From Pseudomonas wenzhouensis (GTDB lineage Bacteria; Pseudomonadota; Gammaproteobacteria; Pseudomonadales; Pseudomonadaceae), in contig NZ_CP072610.1 of assembly GCF_021029445.1 (NCBI RefSeq), positions 2,914,001 through 2,978,000 of the forward strand: DNA of 64,000 nucleotides, written 5' to 3'. Positions within the stretch are counted from its first letter, which is position 1, and each line of letters begins with the position of its first letter. Under the pieces are notes generated by a model, which had not been told where the DNA came from, searched no databases, and saw only the letters and a list, made by a program, of their open reading frames with translations. Shown here piece by piece: positions 17,391 through 26,620 of the stretch. The position numbers and the translations under genes were made by a program.

Positions 17391-18374
17391 TCAGTGCTCA
17401 TAACGTTCCACCACCTGGTCGATGGCGCCGAAAATGCTCTGCCCGGCGGCGTCGAACATCTCGATGCGCACCCGGTCGCCGAACTTGAGGAACGGCGTCT
17501 TCGCCTCGCCCGATTCGACGATTTCCAGCATGCGTTTCTCCGCCAGGCAGCTGGAGCCTGCACTGCGGTCGTAGTTGGACACGGTGCCGGAGCCGATGAT
17601 GGTGCCGGCGCCCAACGGACGGGTCTTGGCGGCGTGGGCGACCAGGGTCGGGAAGTTGAAGGTCATGTCCACGCCGGCATCCGGCTGGCCGAACAGCGCG
17701 CCATTGATATGCGACACCAGCGGCCGATGCACCTTGCCGTCCTTCCAGCTTTCGCCCAGCTCGTCCGGGGTGATGGCCACCGGGGAGAAGCTCGATGACG
17801 GCTTGCTCTGATAGAAGCCGAAGCCCTTGGCCAGCTCGCCGGGAATCAGGTTGCGCAGCGACACATCGTTGACCAGCATCAGCAGGCGGATATGGCCGCC
17901 CGCTTCGGCCGGCGTGGCGCCCATCGGCACGTCGTCGGTGATCACTGCCAGCTCGGCTTCCAGATCGATGCCCCAGGCTTCATCAGCCAGGCGGATCGGA
18001 CTGTGCGGCGGGATAAAGGCGTCGGCGCCGCCCTGGTACATCAGCGGATCGTGCCAGAAGCTTTCCGGCATCTCGGCGCCACGCGCCTTGCGCACCAGCT
18101 CGACGTGGTTGACGTAGGCGCTGCCGTCGGCCCAGTGATAGGCGCGTGGCAGCGGGCTGTGGCAGGCGGTTTGATCGAAGGCAAACGCCTCTGCCTCCAG
18201 GCCGTCATTGAGGCGTTGATAGATGGCCTCGAGCCTGGGCCGGGCCATGGCCCAGTCGTCCAGCGCGGCCTGCAGGGTCGTGGCGATCTGCGGTACACGC
18301 ACGGCACGGGTGAGATCGCGGGACACGACGATCAGCACGCCATCGCGGCCTTGATTGAGTGATGCGAGTTTCAT
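17391..18374 (-). CDS. fahA: Fumarylacetoacetase (fumarylacetoacetate hydrolase)
   Basis: 327 residues of the FAH family, which hydrolyses fumarylacetoacetate to fumarate and acetoacetate, the last step of tyrosine breakdown. Metal-binding acidic residues are visible in GIDLEAELAVITDDV (about 135-150), and MLVNDVSLRNLIP and GSGTVSNYDRS are typical of the family. It is shorter than the eukaryotic ~420-residue enzyme, as expected for this bacterial subgroup. REP-like repeats flank it on both sides, at 17314 and 18395, within the cluster. Confidence 0.92.
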   Translation of the reverse strand: MKLASLNQGRDGVLIVVSRDLTRAVRVPQIATTLQAALDDWAMARPRLEAIYQRLNDGLEAEAFAFDQTACHSPLPRAYHWADGSAYVNHVELVRKARGAEMPESFWHDPLMYQGGADAFIPPHSPIRLADEAWGIDLEAELAVITDDVPMGATPAEAGGHIRLLMLVNDVSLRNLIPGELAKGFGFYQSKPSSSFSPVAITPDELGESWKDGKVHRPLVSHINGALFGQPDAGVDMTFNFPTLVAHAAKTRPLGAGTIIGSGTVSNYDRSAGSSCLAEKRMLEIVESGEAKTPFLKFGDRVRIEMFDAAGQSIFGAIDQVVERYEH

Positions 18375-18394
18375 AAGTGCTTTCCGTTCTTGGC

Positions 18395-18453
18395 GTAGGA
18401 GCCGGCTTGCTGACGATCCGGGGATCGCTGATCGCCGGCAAGCCGGCTCCTAC
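18395..18453. repeat. REP-like palindrome between fahA and hmgA
   Basis: GTAGGAGCCGGCTTGCTGAC and its inverted partner GCCGGCAAGCCGGCTCCTAC flank a short variable loop. It is the same element as at 17314-17376, in the gap between two genes of one cluster. Confidence 0.85.
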
Positions 18454-18457
18454 AGGT

Positions 18458-19597
18458 TCAACCTTGGGTACCCGGCGCACGCCAGGAGTTGACGTACTCG
18501 GCCACGTCCACCGCACTGGCGGCATCGGCTACTTCCAGCGCACGGCGGGTGTCGATCATCACCGCCACCTCGTCGATGAAGGTGGCCGGATCTTCCTGGC
18601 TCTTCTTCAGCGCCTTGGGGTGTGGCCCATGGGGGAAGCCGCACGGGTGCAGGGTGACCATGCCCTGCTCGATGTTGTCGCGGCTGAAGAAGTTGCCACG
18701 GTGGTAGAACAGCACTTCGTCGTAGTCGTCGTTGTTGTGGAAGAACGGCACCTTGAGCGCGCCGGGATCGGACTCCACCGGGCGCGGCGTGAAGGTGCAG
18801 ATCACGAAACCGTTGGCGACAAAGGTGGTGTGCACCGATGGCGGCAGGTGGTAGCGATGGCTGATCAACGGACGAATGTCGCGCCAGTTCAGGCGCACCA
18901 CGGTGTTGTCACCATGCCAGCCGACCACGTCCAGCGGGTTGTAGGGGTAGGTCACGGTGCTGATCTGATTGCGCCGCTTGATCCTGATCTGCCAGGTGCT
19001 CTCGTCCTGCTGCGCCTTGAAGGCTTCATCGATATGCGGGTGCTCCAGCACCGCCGCATCGAAGATCGCCTGCGGACCGAGCAGGCCCTTGTCTGGCAAC
19101 TGGTAAGCGCCGTCGCTGTTCTCGATCAACAGGAAGTAGCTCGGCGTGCTGGCCTCGATACGCCAGGCGGTGCCGCGTGGGATCAGCAGGTAGTCGCCGT
19201 CGCGGTACTGCAGATGGCCGAAGTCGCAATACAGGTGCCCGCTGCCTTCATGCACGAACAGCAGCTCGTCACCATCGGCATTGCGCACCAGATGGCGCAT
19301 GGCGCCGTGGGTGCGCCACACACGCAACTTCACATCGGCATTGTGCAACGTCAGCGGCGCCGCCAGCGGACAGTCGCGCTCGCTGGGGATGTCGTTGAAG
19401 TTGAAGGCATGCGGACGCAACGGCCCCTGCCAGTCGATCCAGCCGGTGGGCGGATGCTTGTGGTGCAGGTGCGCGGTGGGGCCGAAGAAGCCCTCACGAC
19501 CCATCTCGCGCTCATAGGTGCCCTGCGGCAGGTCGCAGTGCGCCTGGCGCGAGCACTCGCCCTCACGCAGGGGAAAGCGGATCCATTGACGGCTCAT
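18458..19597 (-). CDS. hmgA: Homogentisate 1,2-dioxygenase, short form
   Basis: 379 residues of the cupin-type HGD family, which opens the ring of homogentisate to maleylacetoacetate using Fe(II) and oxygen. Likely iron ligands are His287 (FFHNND), Glu294 (YDEVLFYH) and His323 (FPHGPHP), which mirror the His-Glu-His set of known HGDs. It is about 50 residues shorter than the ~430-residue form common in Pseudomonas, mainly in the N-terminal part. The gene starts 4 bp after hppD and is followed by fahA and maiA, so the assignment rests on both family and context. Confidence 0.85.
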   Translation of the reverse strand: MSRQWIRFPLREGECSRQAHCDLPQGTYEREMGREGFFGPTAHLHHKHPPTGWIDWQGPLRPHAFNFNDIPSERDCPLAAPLTLHNADVKLRVWRTHGAMRHLVRNADGDELLFVHEGSGHLYCDFGHLQYRDGDYLLIPRGTAWRIEASTPSYFLLIENSDGAYQLPDKGLLGPQAIFDAAVLEHPHIDEAFKAQQDESTWQIRIKRRNQISTVTYPYNPLDVVGWHGDNTVVRLNWRDIRPLISHRYHLPPSVHTTFVANGFVICTFTPRPVESDPGALKVPFFHNNDDYDEVLFYHRGNFFSRDNIEQGMVTLHPCGFPHGPHPKALKKSQEDPATFIDEVAVMIDTRRALEVADAASAVDVAEYVNSWRAPGTQG

Positions 19598-19601
19598 GGC
19601 A

Positions 19602-20684
19602 TCACTCCTCGGAGATCACGCCGCGACGCAGCTGGTCTTCCTCGATGGATTCGAACAGCGCCTTGAAGTTGCCCTCGCCGAAACCCTGGTTGCCCTTGCG
19701 CTGGATGATCTCGAAGAAGATCGGGCCGATCACTGTGTTGGTGAAGATCTGCAGCAGGATGCCGTCATCACCGGGCGCACCATCGATGAGGATATTCAGC
19801 TCACGCAGTACATCGGTCGGCTCGCCATGGCCGGCGACGCGGCTGTCGACTTTCTCGTAGTAGGTGTCCGGGGTGGTCATGAAATCGACGCCGTTGGCGC
19901 GCAGTTGGCGCACGGTGGCGTAGATATCGTCGGTGCTCAGGGCGATGTGCTGGATGCCTTCGCCGTGGTATTCGCGGATGAATTCCTCGATCTGCGACTT
20001 GTCGTCGGCCGACTCGTTGATCGGGATGCGGATCTTGCCGCAGGGCGCGGTCATGGCGCGGGAGAACAGGCCGGTGAGCTTGCCTTCGATATCGAAGTAG
20101 CGGATCTCGCGGAAGTTGGCGATGCGCGCGTAGAAGCCGGACCAGACGTCCATCTGCCCGCGGCGCACGTTGTGGGTCAAATGGTCGATGCACTGCAGGC
20201 CGACGGCATTGTCATTGGCGCTGCGGCCTTCGATGTACTCGAAGTCAACGTCGTAGATGCTCTTGTCGCCATAGCGGTCGACCAGATACAGCAGGGAGCC
20301 GCCGATGCCTTCGACGCAGGGGATGTTCAGCTCGCCGAAGTTGGCGTGGCTGCCCACCAGCGTTGCGCCCTGCTGCTCGACGTAGGCCGCAGCCTGGGCC
20401 GCATTCTTGACCCGGAAGGCCATGGCGCAGGCACTGGGGCCGTGTTTTTCGCCGAAGGCGCGCACATGGCCGGTGGGGCTGCCGTTGAGCACGATGTTGA
20501 TGTCGTTCTGCTGGAACAGCCACACCTCTTTCGAGCGGTGTTTGGCGGTTTCGGTGAAGCCCATGGCGGTGAACAACTGGCGCAGTTGCTGGATGCCTTC
20601 GTCGGTTGGCGCGGTAAATTCGACGAACTCGAAACCGTCGGTTCCGATAGGGTTGTGCTGCTCGATCTTGGCCACGGCGGTCAT
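19602..20684 (-). CDS. hppD: 4-hydroxyphenylpyruvate dioxygenase
   Basis: 360 residues, matching the ~358-residue pseudomonad enzymes. It converts 4-hydroxyphenylpyruvate to homogentisate with Fe(II) and oxygen. The iron-binding triad is His168 (IDHLTHNV), His246 (GIQHIALS) and a Glu in FFEIIQRKG near residue 329. It is the first gene of the hppD-hmgA-fahA-maiA group. The 224 bp upstream (20685-20908) must carry the promoter; no regulator gene is adjacent. Confidence 0.96.
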   Translation of the reverse strand: MTAVAKIEQHNPIGTDGFEFVEFTAPTDEGIQQLRQLFTAMGFTETAKHRSKEVWLFQQNDINIVLNGSPTGHVRAFGEKHGPSACAMAFRVKNAAQAAAYVEQQGATLVGSHANFGELNIPCVEGIGGSLLYLVDRYGDKSIYDVDFEYIEGRSANDNAVGLQCIDHLTHNVRRGQMDVWSGFYARIANFREIRYFDIEGKLTGLFSRAMTAPCGKIRIPINESADDKSQIEEFIREYHGEGIQHIALSTDDIYATVRQLRANGVDFMTTPDTYYEKVDSRVAGHGEPTDVLRELNILIDGAPGDDGILLQIFTNTVIGPIFFEIIQRKGNQGFGEGNFKALFESIEEDQLRRGVISEE

Positions 20685-20908
20685 TTCGCCTCCTGATTGT
20701 CATTGTTATGGCAGCCGCACGAATGCGTTGCGGACACCCTCATGACAACCGAGCGCAGGGCCGCTCTCAAGATGCTGTGCGACGCCTGGACGCAGTGCTC
20801 AGGCCTGGCACTGGAAGCTTTTCTTTACGAGTCTGGGGCAAGGCATGCAAAGCCTCGACAAACGTAAAATAATCCTTACAGCGTGGTCAGCAGACTTGCC
20901 AATTGCAC

Positions 20909-21235
20909 TCAGTCCGGGCGCGAGAATGTGTAAGCGCGCTCGACCCTGGCCACGCGCGTGGCGAAGGCAGCGTACCAATCGGCACGTCCCTGCTCGCGCA
21001 CGGCGCTGTGCTCGGCATGCTCGCGCCAGGTGCGAATGGCCTCCTCGCTCTGCCAGTAGGACAGGGTGATGCCCAGGCCGTCGCTGCGTGCCGACTCCAC
21101 GCCGAGAAAGCCGGGCGGCAGTGCGGCCAGTTCCAGCATGCGCTGCGCCGCCTCGGCATAGCCTGCGTCGACCTCGCTGCGAAGCGAGGTAAAGATCACC
21201 ACGTAATAGGGAGGCTTCGGTGTCGCCGCAATCAC
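20909..21235 (-). CDS. ABM-family monooxygenase-like protein, coupled to the amidotransferase gene
   Basis: 108 residues with the ABM fold (YYVVIFTSLRSEVDAGYAEAA, LPPGFLGVESARSDGLGITL, YWQSEEAIRTWREHAEH), resembling small haem-degrading or antibiotic-synthesis monooxygenases. The start is a GTG at 21235 that overlaps the TGA of the preceding gene (GTGA), indicating translational coupling. It is a different ABM protein from the one at 11903. Function is unknown; the coupling to a CTP-synthase-like amidotransferase is the main clue. Confidence 0.75.
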   Translation of the reverse strand: MIAATPKPPYYVVIFTSLRSEVDAGYAEAAQRMLELAALPPGFLGVESARSDGLGITLSYWQSEEAIRTWREHAEHSAVREQGRADWYAAFATRVARVERAYTFSRPD

Positions 21236-21990
21236 GCAACGGCCTGTTGCTGCGCTTCGTGCACCGACTGCACCGCACAGGCGCCGACCAGACCGGCAAC
21301 CACCGGCGGCAGACGCCCCTCCAGCGCCGCACGCTCGGGCTGGAACAGGGTAGCGATGAAGAACGGATGATCTTCCAGTTCGATGGCACGCACCGCGCCC
21401 GCCTGGTCGTGCCCGGAGGCCTTCAGCGCCTGGGCCATCAGCGGCTCGACGAAGGCATCGGCGAGGCCGTAGCGGCACAGGTACTGCTCGCTGATCTCAC
21501 GTACACCATAGAGCTCGGCAATGCGCGAGCCGGAGACCAGGTGCACGTGCTCGCTGACGTCCAGCAAGGCACAGCTCAGGGGCGCGATCAGAGGGTGCTG
21601 CGCTTGCGGCGACAGCTCGGCGTGTTCGGCATCCGTCCAGCCCAGGCGGTTGCGCGCGTACTCCAGCAGCGCGTGCTGGAAGCCGCCACAGGTGCCCAGG
21701 AACGGCACGCCCTGCTCGCGCGCGAAACGAATGGCGCGCAACGCACCTTCGGTGGCGGCGTAGGGACTGCCCGGCACGCACCAGATGCCGTCGTAAGCCA
21801 TCAGGGTGGCGTCATCGACGAGACTGTCAGTGGCCAGCCAGTCATGTGCGACCGCCACACCCAGTGCCTCGCTGGCCAGGCGCAGCGCCTCGGGAATGGC
21901 CCGGTGCGCGGCAATCGCCGCATTGTAGTCACCCACCAGAGCGACCTTGACTCGACACTTGCTGTACATACGCCTATCCCCCTCTTGCAT
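21232..21990 (-). CDS. CTP-synthase C-terminal-like class I amidotransferase domain protein
   Basis: 252 residues. It resembles only the glutamine amidotransferase half of CTP synthase, without the synthase half. The nucleophile Cys is in PFLGTCGGFQHALLEY. The place of the usual His-Pro-Glu is taken by Gln-Pro-Glu (ATLFQPERAAL), so the standard Cys-His-Glu triad is altered. Relatives have been annotated as CTP synthase C-terminal region-related (seleno)proteins. The ATG at 21990 has GGGAG 6 nt upstream; an ATG seven codons later is possible. It overlaps the next gene by 4 nt and lies divergent from a LysR-type gene. Substrate unknown. Confidence 0.8.
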   Translation of the reverse strand: MQEGDRRMYSKCRVKVALVGDYNAAIAAHRAIPEALRLASEALGVAVAHDWLATDSLVDDATLMAYDGIWCVPGSPYAATEGALRAIRFAREQGVPFLGTCGGFQHALLEYARNRLGWTDAEHAELSPQAQHPLIAPLSCALLDVSEHVHLVSGSRIAELYGVREISEQYLCRYGLADAFVEPLMAQALKASGHDQAGAVRAIELEDHPFFIATLFQPERAALEGRLPPVVAGLVGACAVQSVHEAQQQAVA

Positions 21991-22064
21991 GGCGGTCTCC
22001 CTGCCACTATAAGATGGCGCTCGCGCAATAATAATTGGCGAATAGACAAGCAGAGATTGCAGCC

Positions 22065-22928
22065 ATGCAATATCAAATCGACCATAGCGACCTGTCCCTG
22101 GTACTCGCCCTGGTGCGTGGCCGCTCCCTGGCGCGCGCTGCAGACCTGCTGCAGGTGGATGTCTCCACCGTATTTCGCGCCGTGCGCCGGCTGGAAGCAG
22201 CACTGGGCGTGGCCCTGTTCGAGAAGAGCCGGCGCGGCTACGAACCCAGCGAGACCGCCCGCGCCCTGGCCGAACAGGCCGAGCGCGCCGAGCAGGCGCT
22301 GGATGCTGCACGGGTAGCGCTGGAACTGGGCAAGCAGGTGGTCAGCGGCACGGTACGCCTGACCTGCACCGATGCGGTACTGGGCAGCCTGCTGCTGCCG
22401 GCACTGGCACGCTTCATGCCCAGCTACCCGGCCCTGGCGCTGGAGCTGGTGACCTCCAACGACTTCGCCAACCTCAGCCGGCGCGACGCCGACCTGGCCC
22501 TGCGCCTGACCAACCAGCCACCGGAGCATCTGGTCGGCCGGCGCCTGGCCAAGGTGTCTTACCGGGTCTGTGCCCGCGATGACGGCCAGGATCGCAGCGA
22601 CCTGGCCCGACAGAGCTGGATCGCCCCGGACGAGGCGATGCCGGATCACGCCACGGTGCTCTGGCGCCTGCGTGAATGGCCGGGTGTCACCCCCAATTAC
22701 CGCTGCAGCAGCATGTACGCCGTGGCGCAACTGACCCGCGCCGGGCTGGGTGTCGCCGCCCTGCCCGACTTCGTCCTGCGCGCCCATCCCGAGCTCAAGG
22801 CCCTCGGCCCGCCGCTGACCGGCTGCGACACCGAACTCTGGCTGCTGACACGGCCGGACTGCCGCGCCTTGCGTTCGGTGCAGACGTTGTTCGAGGAATT
22901 GAGCGAAGCCTTGATGAGCGAGGATTGA
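22065..22928 (+). CDS. LysR-family transcriptional regulator
   Basis: 287 residues. The N-terminal winged helix (DLSLVLALVRGRSLARAADLL, then VDVSTVFRAVRRLEAALG) is followed by an effector domain from about residue 92. It starts 74 bp from the divergent amidotransferase gene, the classic layout for a LysR regulator controlling its neighbour. I chose the ATG at 22065 over an upstream TTG (22035) because the usual MDxxDLxLVLAL start follows it, though neither has a good ribosome binding site. The Thr-Val-Phe-Arg-Ala-Val recognition helix is typical of the LysR subgroup with acidic inducers, which is weak inference. Confidence 0.85.
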   Translation: MQYQIDHSDLSLVLALVRGRSLARAADLLQVDVSTVFRAVRRLEAALGVALFEKSRRGYEPSETARALAEQAERAEQALDAARVALELGKQVVSGTVRLTCTDAVLGSLLLPALARFMPSYPALALELVTSNDFANLSRRDADLALRLTNQPPEHLVGRRLAKVSYRVCARDDGQDRSDLARQSWIAPDEAMPDHATVLWRLREWPGVTPNYRCSSMYAVAQLTRAGLGVAALPDFVLRAHPELKALGPPLTGCDTELWLLTRPDCRALRSVQTLFEELSEALMSED

Positions 22929-22963
22929 GGCAAGGTTACTGCGACGCAAAGCCCGCCTGCTCA

Positions 22964-23070
22964 GTAGCCTGGATGCAAACCAGGGAGCGTCTCGCCATGC
23001 CACTTCGCGGATTTCATCCGGGCTACGAAGCGACGCGAATCACGTGGCCCGGATGAAATCCGGGGCAATG
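22964..23070. repeat. GTAGCCYGGAT-type repeats between the LysR and ABC transporter genes
   Basis: A pair GTAGCCTGGATG... / ...ATCCGGGCTAC (22964-23036) is followed by a further half, CCCGGATGAAATCCGGGG (to 23070). It is the same family as at 26621, 30846 and 56613. Confidence 0.75.
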
Positions 23071-23126
23071 CGGCACGGTTCAACGAACCGCATCCTTCTG
23101 TGGCAACGCTTCGCCCGCAACCGCCC

Positions 23127-24908
23127 TCAGCCCTGCTGCAGATGCCCATACAGCTTGGCGTACAGCCCACCTTCGGCGATCAGTTGCTGATGGTCGCCAT
23201 CCTCGGCGACGCTGCCGCCGTCGAACACCAGCACGCGGTCGGCCTGCTTCACCGCGCTCAGACGGTGGGCGATGATCAGCGTGGTGCGCCCTTCGAGGAA
23301 CTGCGCCAGCGCCTGGTGCAGGGCGTATTCGGTGGCGGCGTCCAGTGCCGCAGTGGCTTCATCGAGAATCACCACCTTGGGCTCGGCCAGCACCATGCGG
23401 GCGATGGCCAGGCGCTGGCGCTGGCCGCCGGACAGGCGCACGCCACTGCGCCCGACCACGCTGTCCAGCCCTTGTGGCAGTTGCGCAATGCTGTCGTGCA
23501 ACTGGGCGATGCGCAGCGCCTGCCAGCAGGCCTCGTCGCTGCGTTCACGGCCCATGCACAGGTTGGCGCGCACCGTGTCGTTGAACAATGCCGGGTGCTG
23601 CAACACCACGGCGACGTTGTCGCGCACGCAGTCCAGACCGACCTCTTCCAGCGTGCTGCCGCCGAAACGGATGCTGCCGGCCTGCGCCGTGTACAGGCCC
23701 AGCAACAGCTGCACCAGGGTGCTCTTGCCGCCGCCGGAAGCACCGACGATGGCCACCTTCTCGCCGGGGCTGATGGACAGATCGAGCCGATCGAGCACCG
23801 GCTCGTCACCATAGCCGAAGGTCAACCCGCGCACTTCGATACCCACCGTGTCGCGCCCCTTGAACGGATCGACGCGCCCGGCGTACTGCGGTTCGTCCTG
23901 ACGCGCCAGCAGCTCGTTGATCCGCGTCATGGCGCCTCCGGCAGCGTAGAAGGCGTACTGCAGGCTGAGCAACTGCTCCACCGGGCCGATCATGAACCAC
24001 AGGTAGCTGAACACCGCGAGCATCTGGCCGATGGACAGGTCGGAGAACAGCACGGTGAGCATCGCCGCCGCGCGGAACACGTCGATGCCGAACTGGAACA
24101 GCAGGCCGCTGGCACGGTTGGAGGCATCGCTCTTCCACTGCGAGGCCACGGCGTAATCGCGCACCTCGCGCGCCCGCCCGCCGAGGCGGCCAAGGAAATA
24201 GCCCTGGCGATTGCCGGCGCGCACTTCCTGAATCGCCTCCAGGGTCTCGGTCAGCGCCTGGGTGAAGCGCGAGGTGCTGTCGTTCTCCAGCTTCTTCAGG
24301 TGCTTGACCTTCTTGCCCAGCAGCACGGTGGCGTAGATCACCAGCGGGTTGAACAGCAGGATCAGCAAGGCCAGTTGCCAGTGCATCCAGAGCAGGATGG
24401 CCGAGGTGCCGACCAGGGTCAGCACCGCGACCAGAAAGCGGCTGAGGGTTTCACCGACGAACTTGTCCAGGGTGTCCAGATCGGTGACCAGGTGCGTCGT
24501 CACGGTGCCGCCGCCCAAGCTCTCGTACTCGCCAAGCGAGATGCGCTTGAGCCGTTCGATCAGACGGACGCGGATGCGGTAGACGAGATCCTTCGACAGC
24601 CTGGCGAACAGGCGCGCCTGCAAGACGTTGAAGATCAGTGCGGAACCGCGCAGCAGCAGGGTCAGAAACAGCATCAGGCCGATGTAGCCGGCTGCGGTTT
24701 CCCAATGGCTGGGCAGGAAGTTGTCCATCACCTTGAGCGCTGCATCGCCATCCTTGAGCAGCACTTCGTCCACCAGCAGCGGCAGCAACAGTGGGATCGG
24801 CACGCTGCACAGGGTCGCCAGCACGGCGACCAGGTTGGCCAGAATCAGCGCTTTCTTGTGACGCAGGGCCAGGCGACGGATTTCTGCCCAGCTCAACCGA
24901 TCAGGCAT
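23127..24908 (-). CDS. ABC transporter, fused permease/ATPase (MsbA-like exporter)
   Basis: 593 residues: six transmembrane helices (about 20-325), then a nucleotide-binding domain. Walker A GASGGGKST is at 389-397, the signature LSGGQ at 492-496, Walker B VVILDE at 512-517, and the H-loop IIAHRLS near 554. It is a homodimeric or half-transporter exporter of the inner membrane, with substrate unknown (lipid, peptide or drug). It overlaps the end of the upstream DsbA-like gene by 8 nt, so they are probably co-translated. No outer-membrane or adaptor genes are adjacent. Confidence 0.9.
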   Translation of the reverse strand: MPDRLSWAEIRRLALRHKKALILANLVAVLATLCSVPIPLLLPLLVDEVLLKDGDAALKVMDNFLPSHWETAAGYIGLMLFLTLLLRGSALIFNVLQARLFARLSKDLVYRIRVRLIERLKRISLGEYESLGGGTVTTHLVTDLDTLDKFVGETLSRFLVAVLTLVGTSAILLWMHWQLALLILLFNPLVIYATVLLGKKVKHLKKLENDSTSRFTQALTETLEAIQEVRAGNRQGYFLGRLGGRAREVRDYAVASQWKSDASNRASGLLFQFGIDVFRAAAMLTVLFSDLSIGQMLAVFSYLWFMIGPVEQLLSLQYAFYAAGGAMTRINELLARQDEPQYAGRVDPFKGRDTVGIEVRGLTFGYGDEPVLDRLDLSISPGEKVAIVGASGGGKSTLVQLLLGLYTAQAGSIRFGGSTLEEVGLDCVRDNVAVVLQHPALFNDTVRANLCMGRERSDEACWQALRIAQLHDSIAQLPQGLDSVVGRSGVRLSGGQRQRLAIARMVLAEPKVVILDEATAALDAATEYALHQALAQFLEGRTTLIIAHRLSAVKQADRVLVFDGGSVAEDGDHQQLIAEGGLYAKLYGHLQQG

Positions 24909-25533
24909 GGGCGGCGCGCTCCAGCCAGCGGCTCAGCAAGGGTGAAAGCGCATCAAGCGGCTGGTAGCCGTTGGTCAGCAAGGCCAGCTGCCCATCGCGC
25001 TCGGCCAGCAGCGTGGGAAAGCCGGCAATCCCCAGATCCTGCACCCAGGTGAAATCAGTGGCCGTGGCTTCATGCATGGCCTGGCTGTCGAAGGCTTTGG
25101 CGAACTCGATGCGCGGGATGCCGGCACGCTCGGCCAGCTCCACCAGCACACTGGCCTGGGTGACATCGGCGCCCTGAGCATAGAACGCACGCTGAATCAG
25201 CCTGAGCAGCGTCCAGGCGCTGGACGCATCGAGGTTGCGCGCGGTGACCAGCGCACGACATGCAGGCTCGGTGTCGTACACCATGCCCTCCGGCAGACCA
25301 CGCTCGAAGTCGAACAACTGCCCGGTACTGGCATTGACCGCCTGCCAGTAACCCAGATAGCGCACCCGCGCTGCAGCATTTATCGCCACCTGATCACGAC
25401 GTAGCCCGCCCGTCACGATCTGCAGTGGTACGCCATCGACAGCCGCCTGCTCGGCCAGTGCTTCGACCACCGGAGCGAACCCCCAGCACCAGGAGCACAT
25501 CGGGTCCATCACGTAGAGCAGGCGGCTCGCCAT
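24901..25533 (-). CDS. DsbA-family thioredoxin-fold protein
   Basis: 210 residues of the FrnE-like DsbA group. The redox motif CSWC is at 13-16 (DPMCSWCWGFAP), near the N-terminus and with no signal peptide, so it is cytoplasmic. A cis-Pro element appears as GIAGFPTLL near residue 170. Related proteins act as disulfide isomerases or 2-hydroxychromene-2-carboxylate isomerase-like enzymes. It overlaps the following ABC transporter gene by 8 nt and lies 3 bp downstream of trhO on the same strand, so the three probably form one operon. Confidence 0.85.
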   Translation of the reverse strand: MASRLLYVMDPMCSWCWGFAPVVEALAEQAAVDGVPLQIVTGGLRRDQVAINAAARVRYLGYWQAVNASTGQLFDFERGLPEGMVYDTEPACRALVTARNLDASSAWTLLRLIQRAFYAQGADVTQASVLVELAERAGIPRIEFAKAFDSQAMHEATATDFTWVQDLGIAGFPTLLAERDGQLALLTNGYQPLDALSPLLSRWLERAAHA

Positions 25534-25536
25534 GGC

Positions 25537-26475
25537 TCAGGCCTCGTTCAGTTGGCGGGGATTGCGGCCAATCGGGTGCGGCAAATTGCGCTGGCGCGCC
25601 AGTTCGATCTGCTTCTGCCGCTCACGGGCGCTTTCACGGGTCTTCTCCGGCAGCGAATCCCAGCAATGCGGGCAGCTCACGCCCGGGCTGTAGAACTCGG
25701 ACTGACGATCTTCCACGGAAATCGGATTGCGGCAGGCATGGCACTGATCGTAGTCACCTTCGGAGAGGTCGTGGCGCACGGTCACACGGTTATCGAAGAC
25801 GAAGCAGTCGCCCTGCCACTTGGTCTGCTCCTGCGGCACTTCCTCGAGGTATTTGAGGATGCCGCCCTTGAGGTGATAGACCTCCTCGAAGCCCTCACCA
25901 AGCATGTAGCTGGAAGCTTTCTCGCAGCGGATGCCACCGGTGCAGAACATCGCCACCTTCTTGTGCTTGCTGGGGTCGAAATGGGTCTTGATGTACGCGG
26001 GGAACTCGCGGAACGACTTGGTCTTCGGGTCGATGGCGCCCTCGAAGGTGCCAATGGCCACCTCATAGTCGTTGCGCGTATCGATCAGCAGCACCTCGGG
26101 ATCAGAGATCAGCGCATTCCAGTCCTGCGGCTCGACATAGGTGCCGACGCGCTGGTTGGGGTCGACACCGGGCACGCCGAGGGTGACGATTTCCTTCTTC
26201 AGCTTGACCTTGGTGCGATAGAACGGCTGTTCATCGCAATAGGATTCCTTGTGATCGATATCGGCCAGACGGGCATCCTGGCGGAACCAGGCGAGCAGTG
26301 CATCGATGGCGCTGCGGCTACCGGAAACGGTGCCGTTGATGCCCTCTTCGGCGAGCAGCAGGGTGCCCTTGATGCCGTTGTCGAGCAGGGTTTGCAGCAA
26401 AGGTTCACGCAGCGCCTGGTAATCCGGCAGGGAGACGAATTTATACAACGCCGCGACGACGATCTTGTCGGTCAT
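25537..26475 (-). CDS. trhO: tRNA uridine(34) hydroxylase TrhO (rhodanese-domain)
   Basis: 312 residues, matching the TrhO (YceA) family, which uses oxygen to hydroxylate U34 of tRNAs on the way to 5-methoxyuridine or cmo5U. The rhodanese active loop CTGGIRCEK begins at Cys178, and [10 protein letters not shown] near 43-52 is typical. The C-terminus has paired cysteines (CHAC and CPHC) that could bind zinc. It starts the trhO / DsbA-like / ABC transporter run on the minus strand. Ordinary. Confidence 0.95.
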   Translation of the reverse strand: MTDKIVVAALYKFVSLPDYQALREPLLQTLLDNGIKGTLLLAEEGINGTVSGSRSAIDALLAWFRQDARLADIDHKESYCDEQPFYRTKVKLKKEIVTLGVPGVDPNQRVGTYVEPQDWNALISDPEVLLIDTRNDYEVAIGTFEGAIDPKTKSFREFPAYIKTHFDPSKHKKVAMFCTGGIRCEKASSYMLGEGFEEVYHLKGGILKYLEEVPQEQTKWQGDCFVFDNRVTVRHDLSEGDYDQCHACRNPISVEDRQSEFYSPGVSCPHCWDSLPEKTRESARERQKQIELARQRNLPHPIGRNPRQLNEA

Positions 26476-26620
26476 GAGGGGTTTCCTTCAGTAGTCGCCC
26501 ACGTAAAGGGCGGACTGGTGGCACATGAAAAACGCCGGCTCAGCTGGCCGGCGCAGGCGCGATTGTAGCAAAGCGTGCAATCGCCTGGGTGGCTTGGCGA
26601 CAGGGCGCGACAGCCTGTCT

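Noticed and set aside
23100..25052. Long plus-strand open frame opposite the ABC transporter
   Set aside because: Same reason: Walker and signature motifs on the minus strand settle the coding strand.
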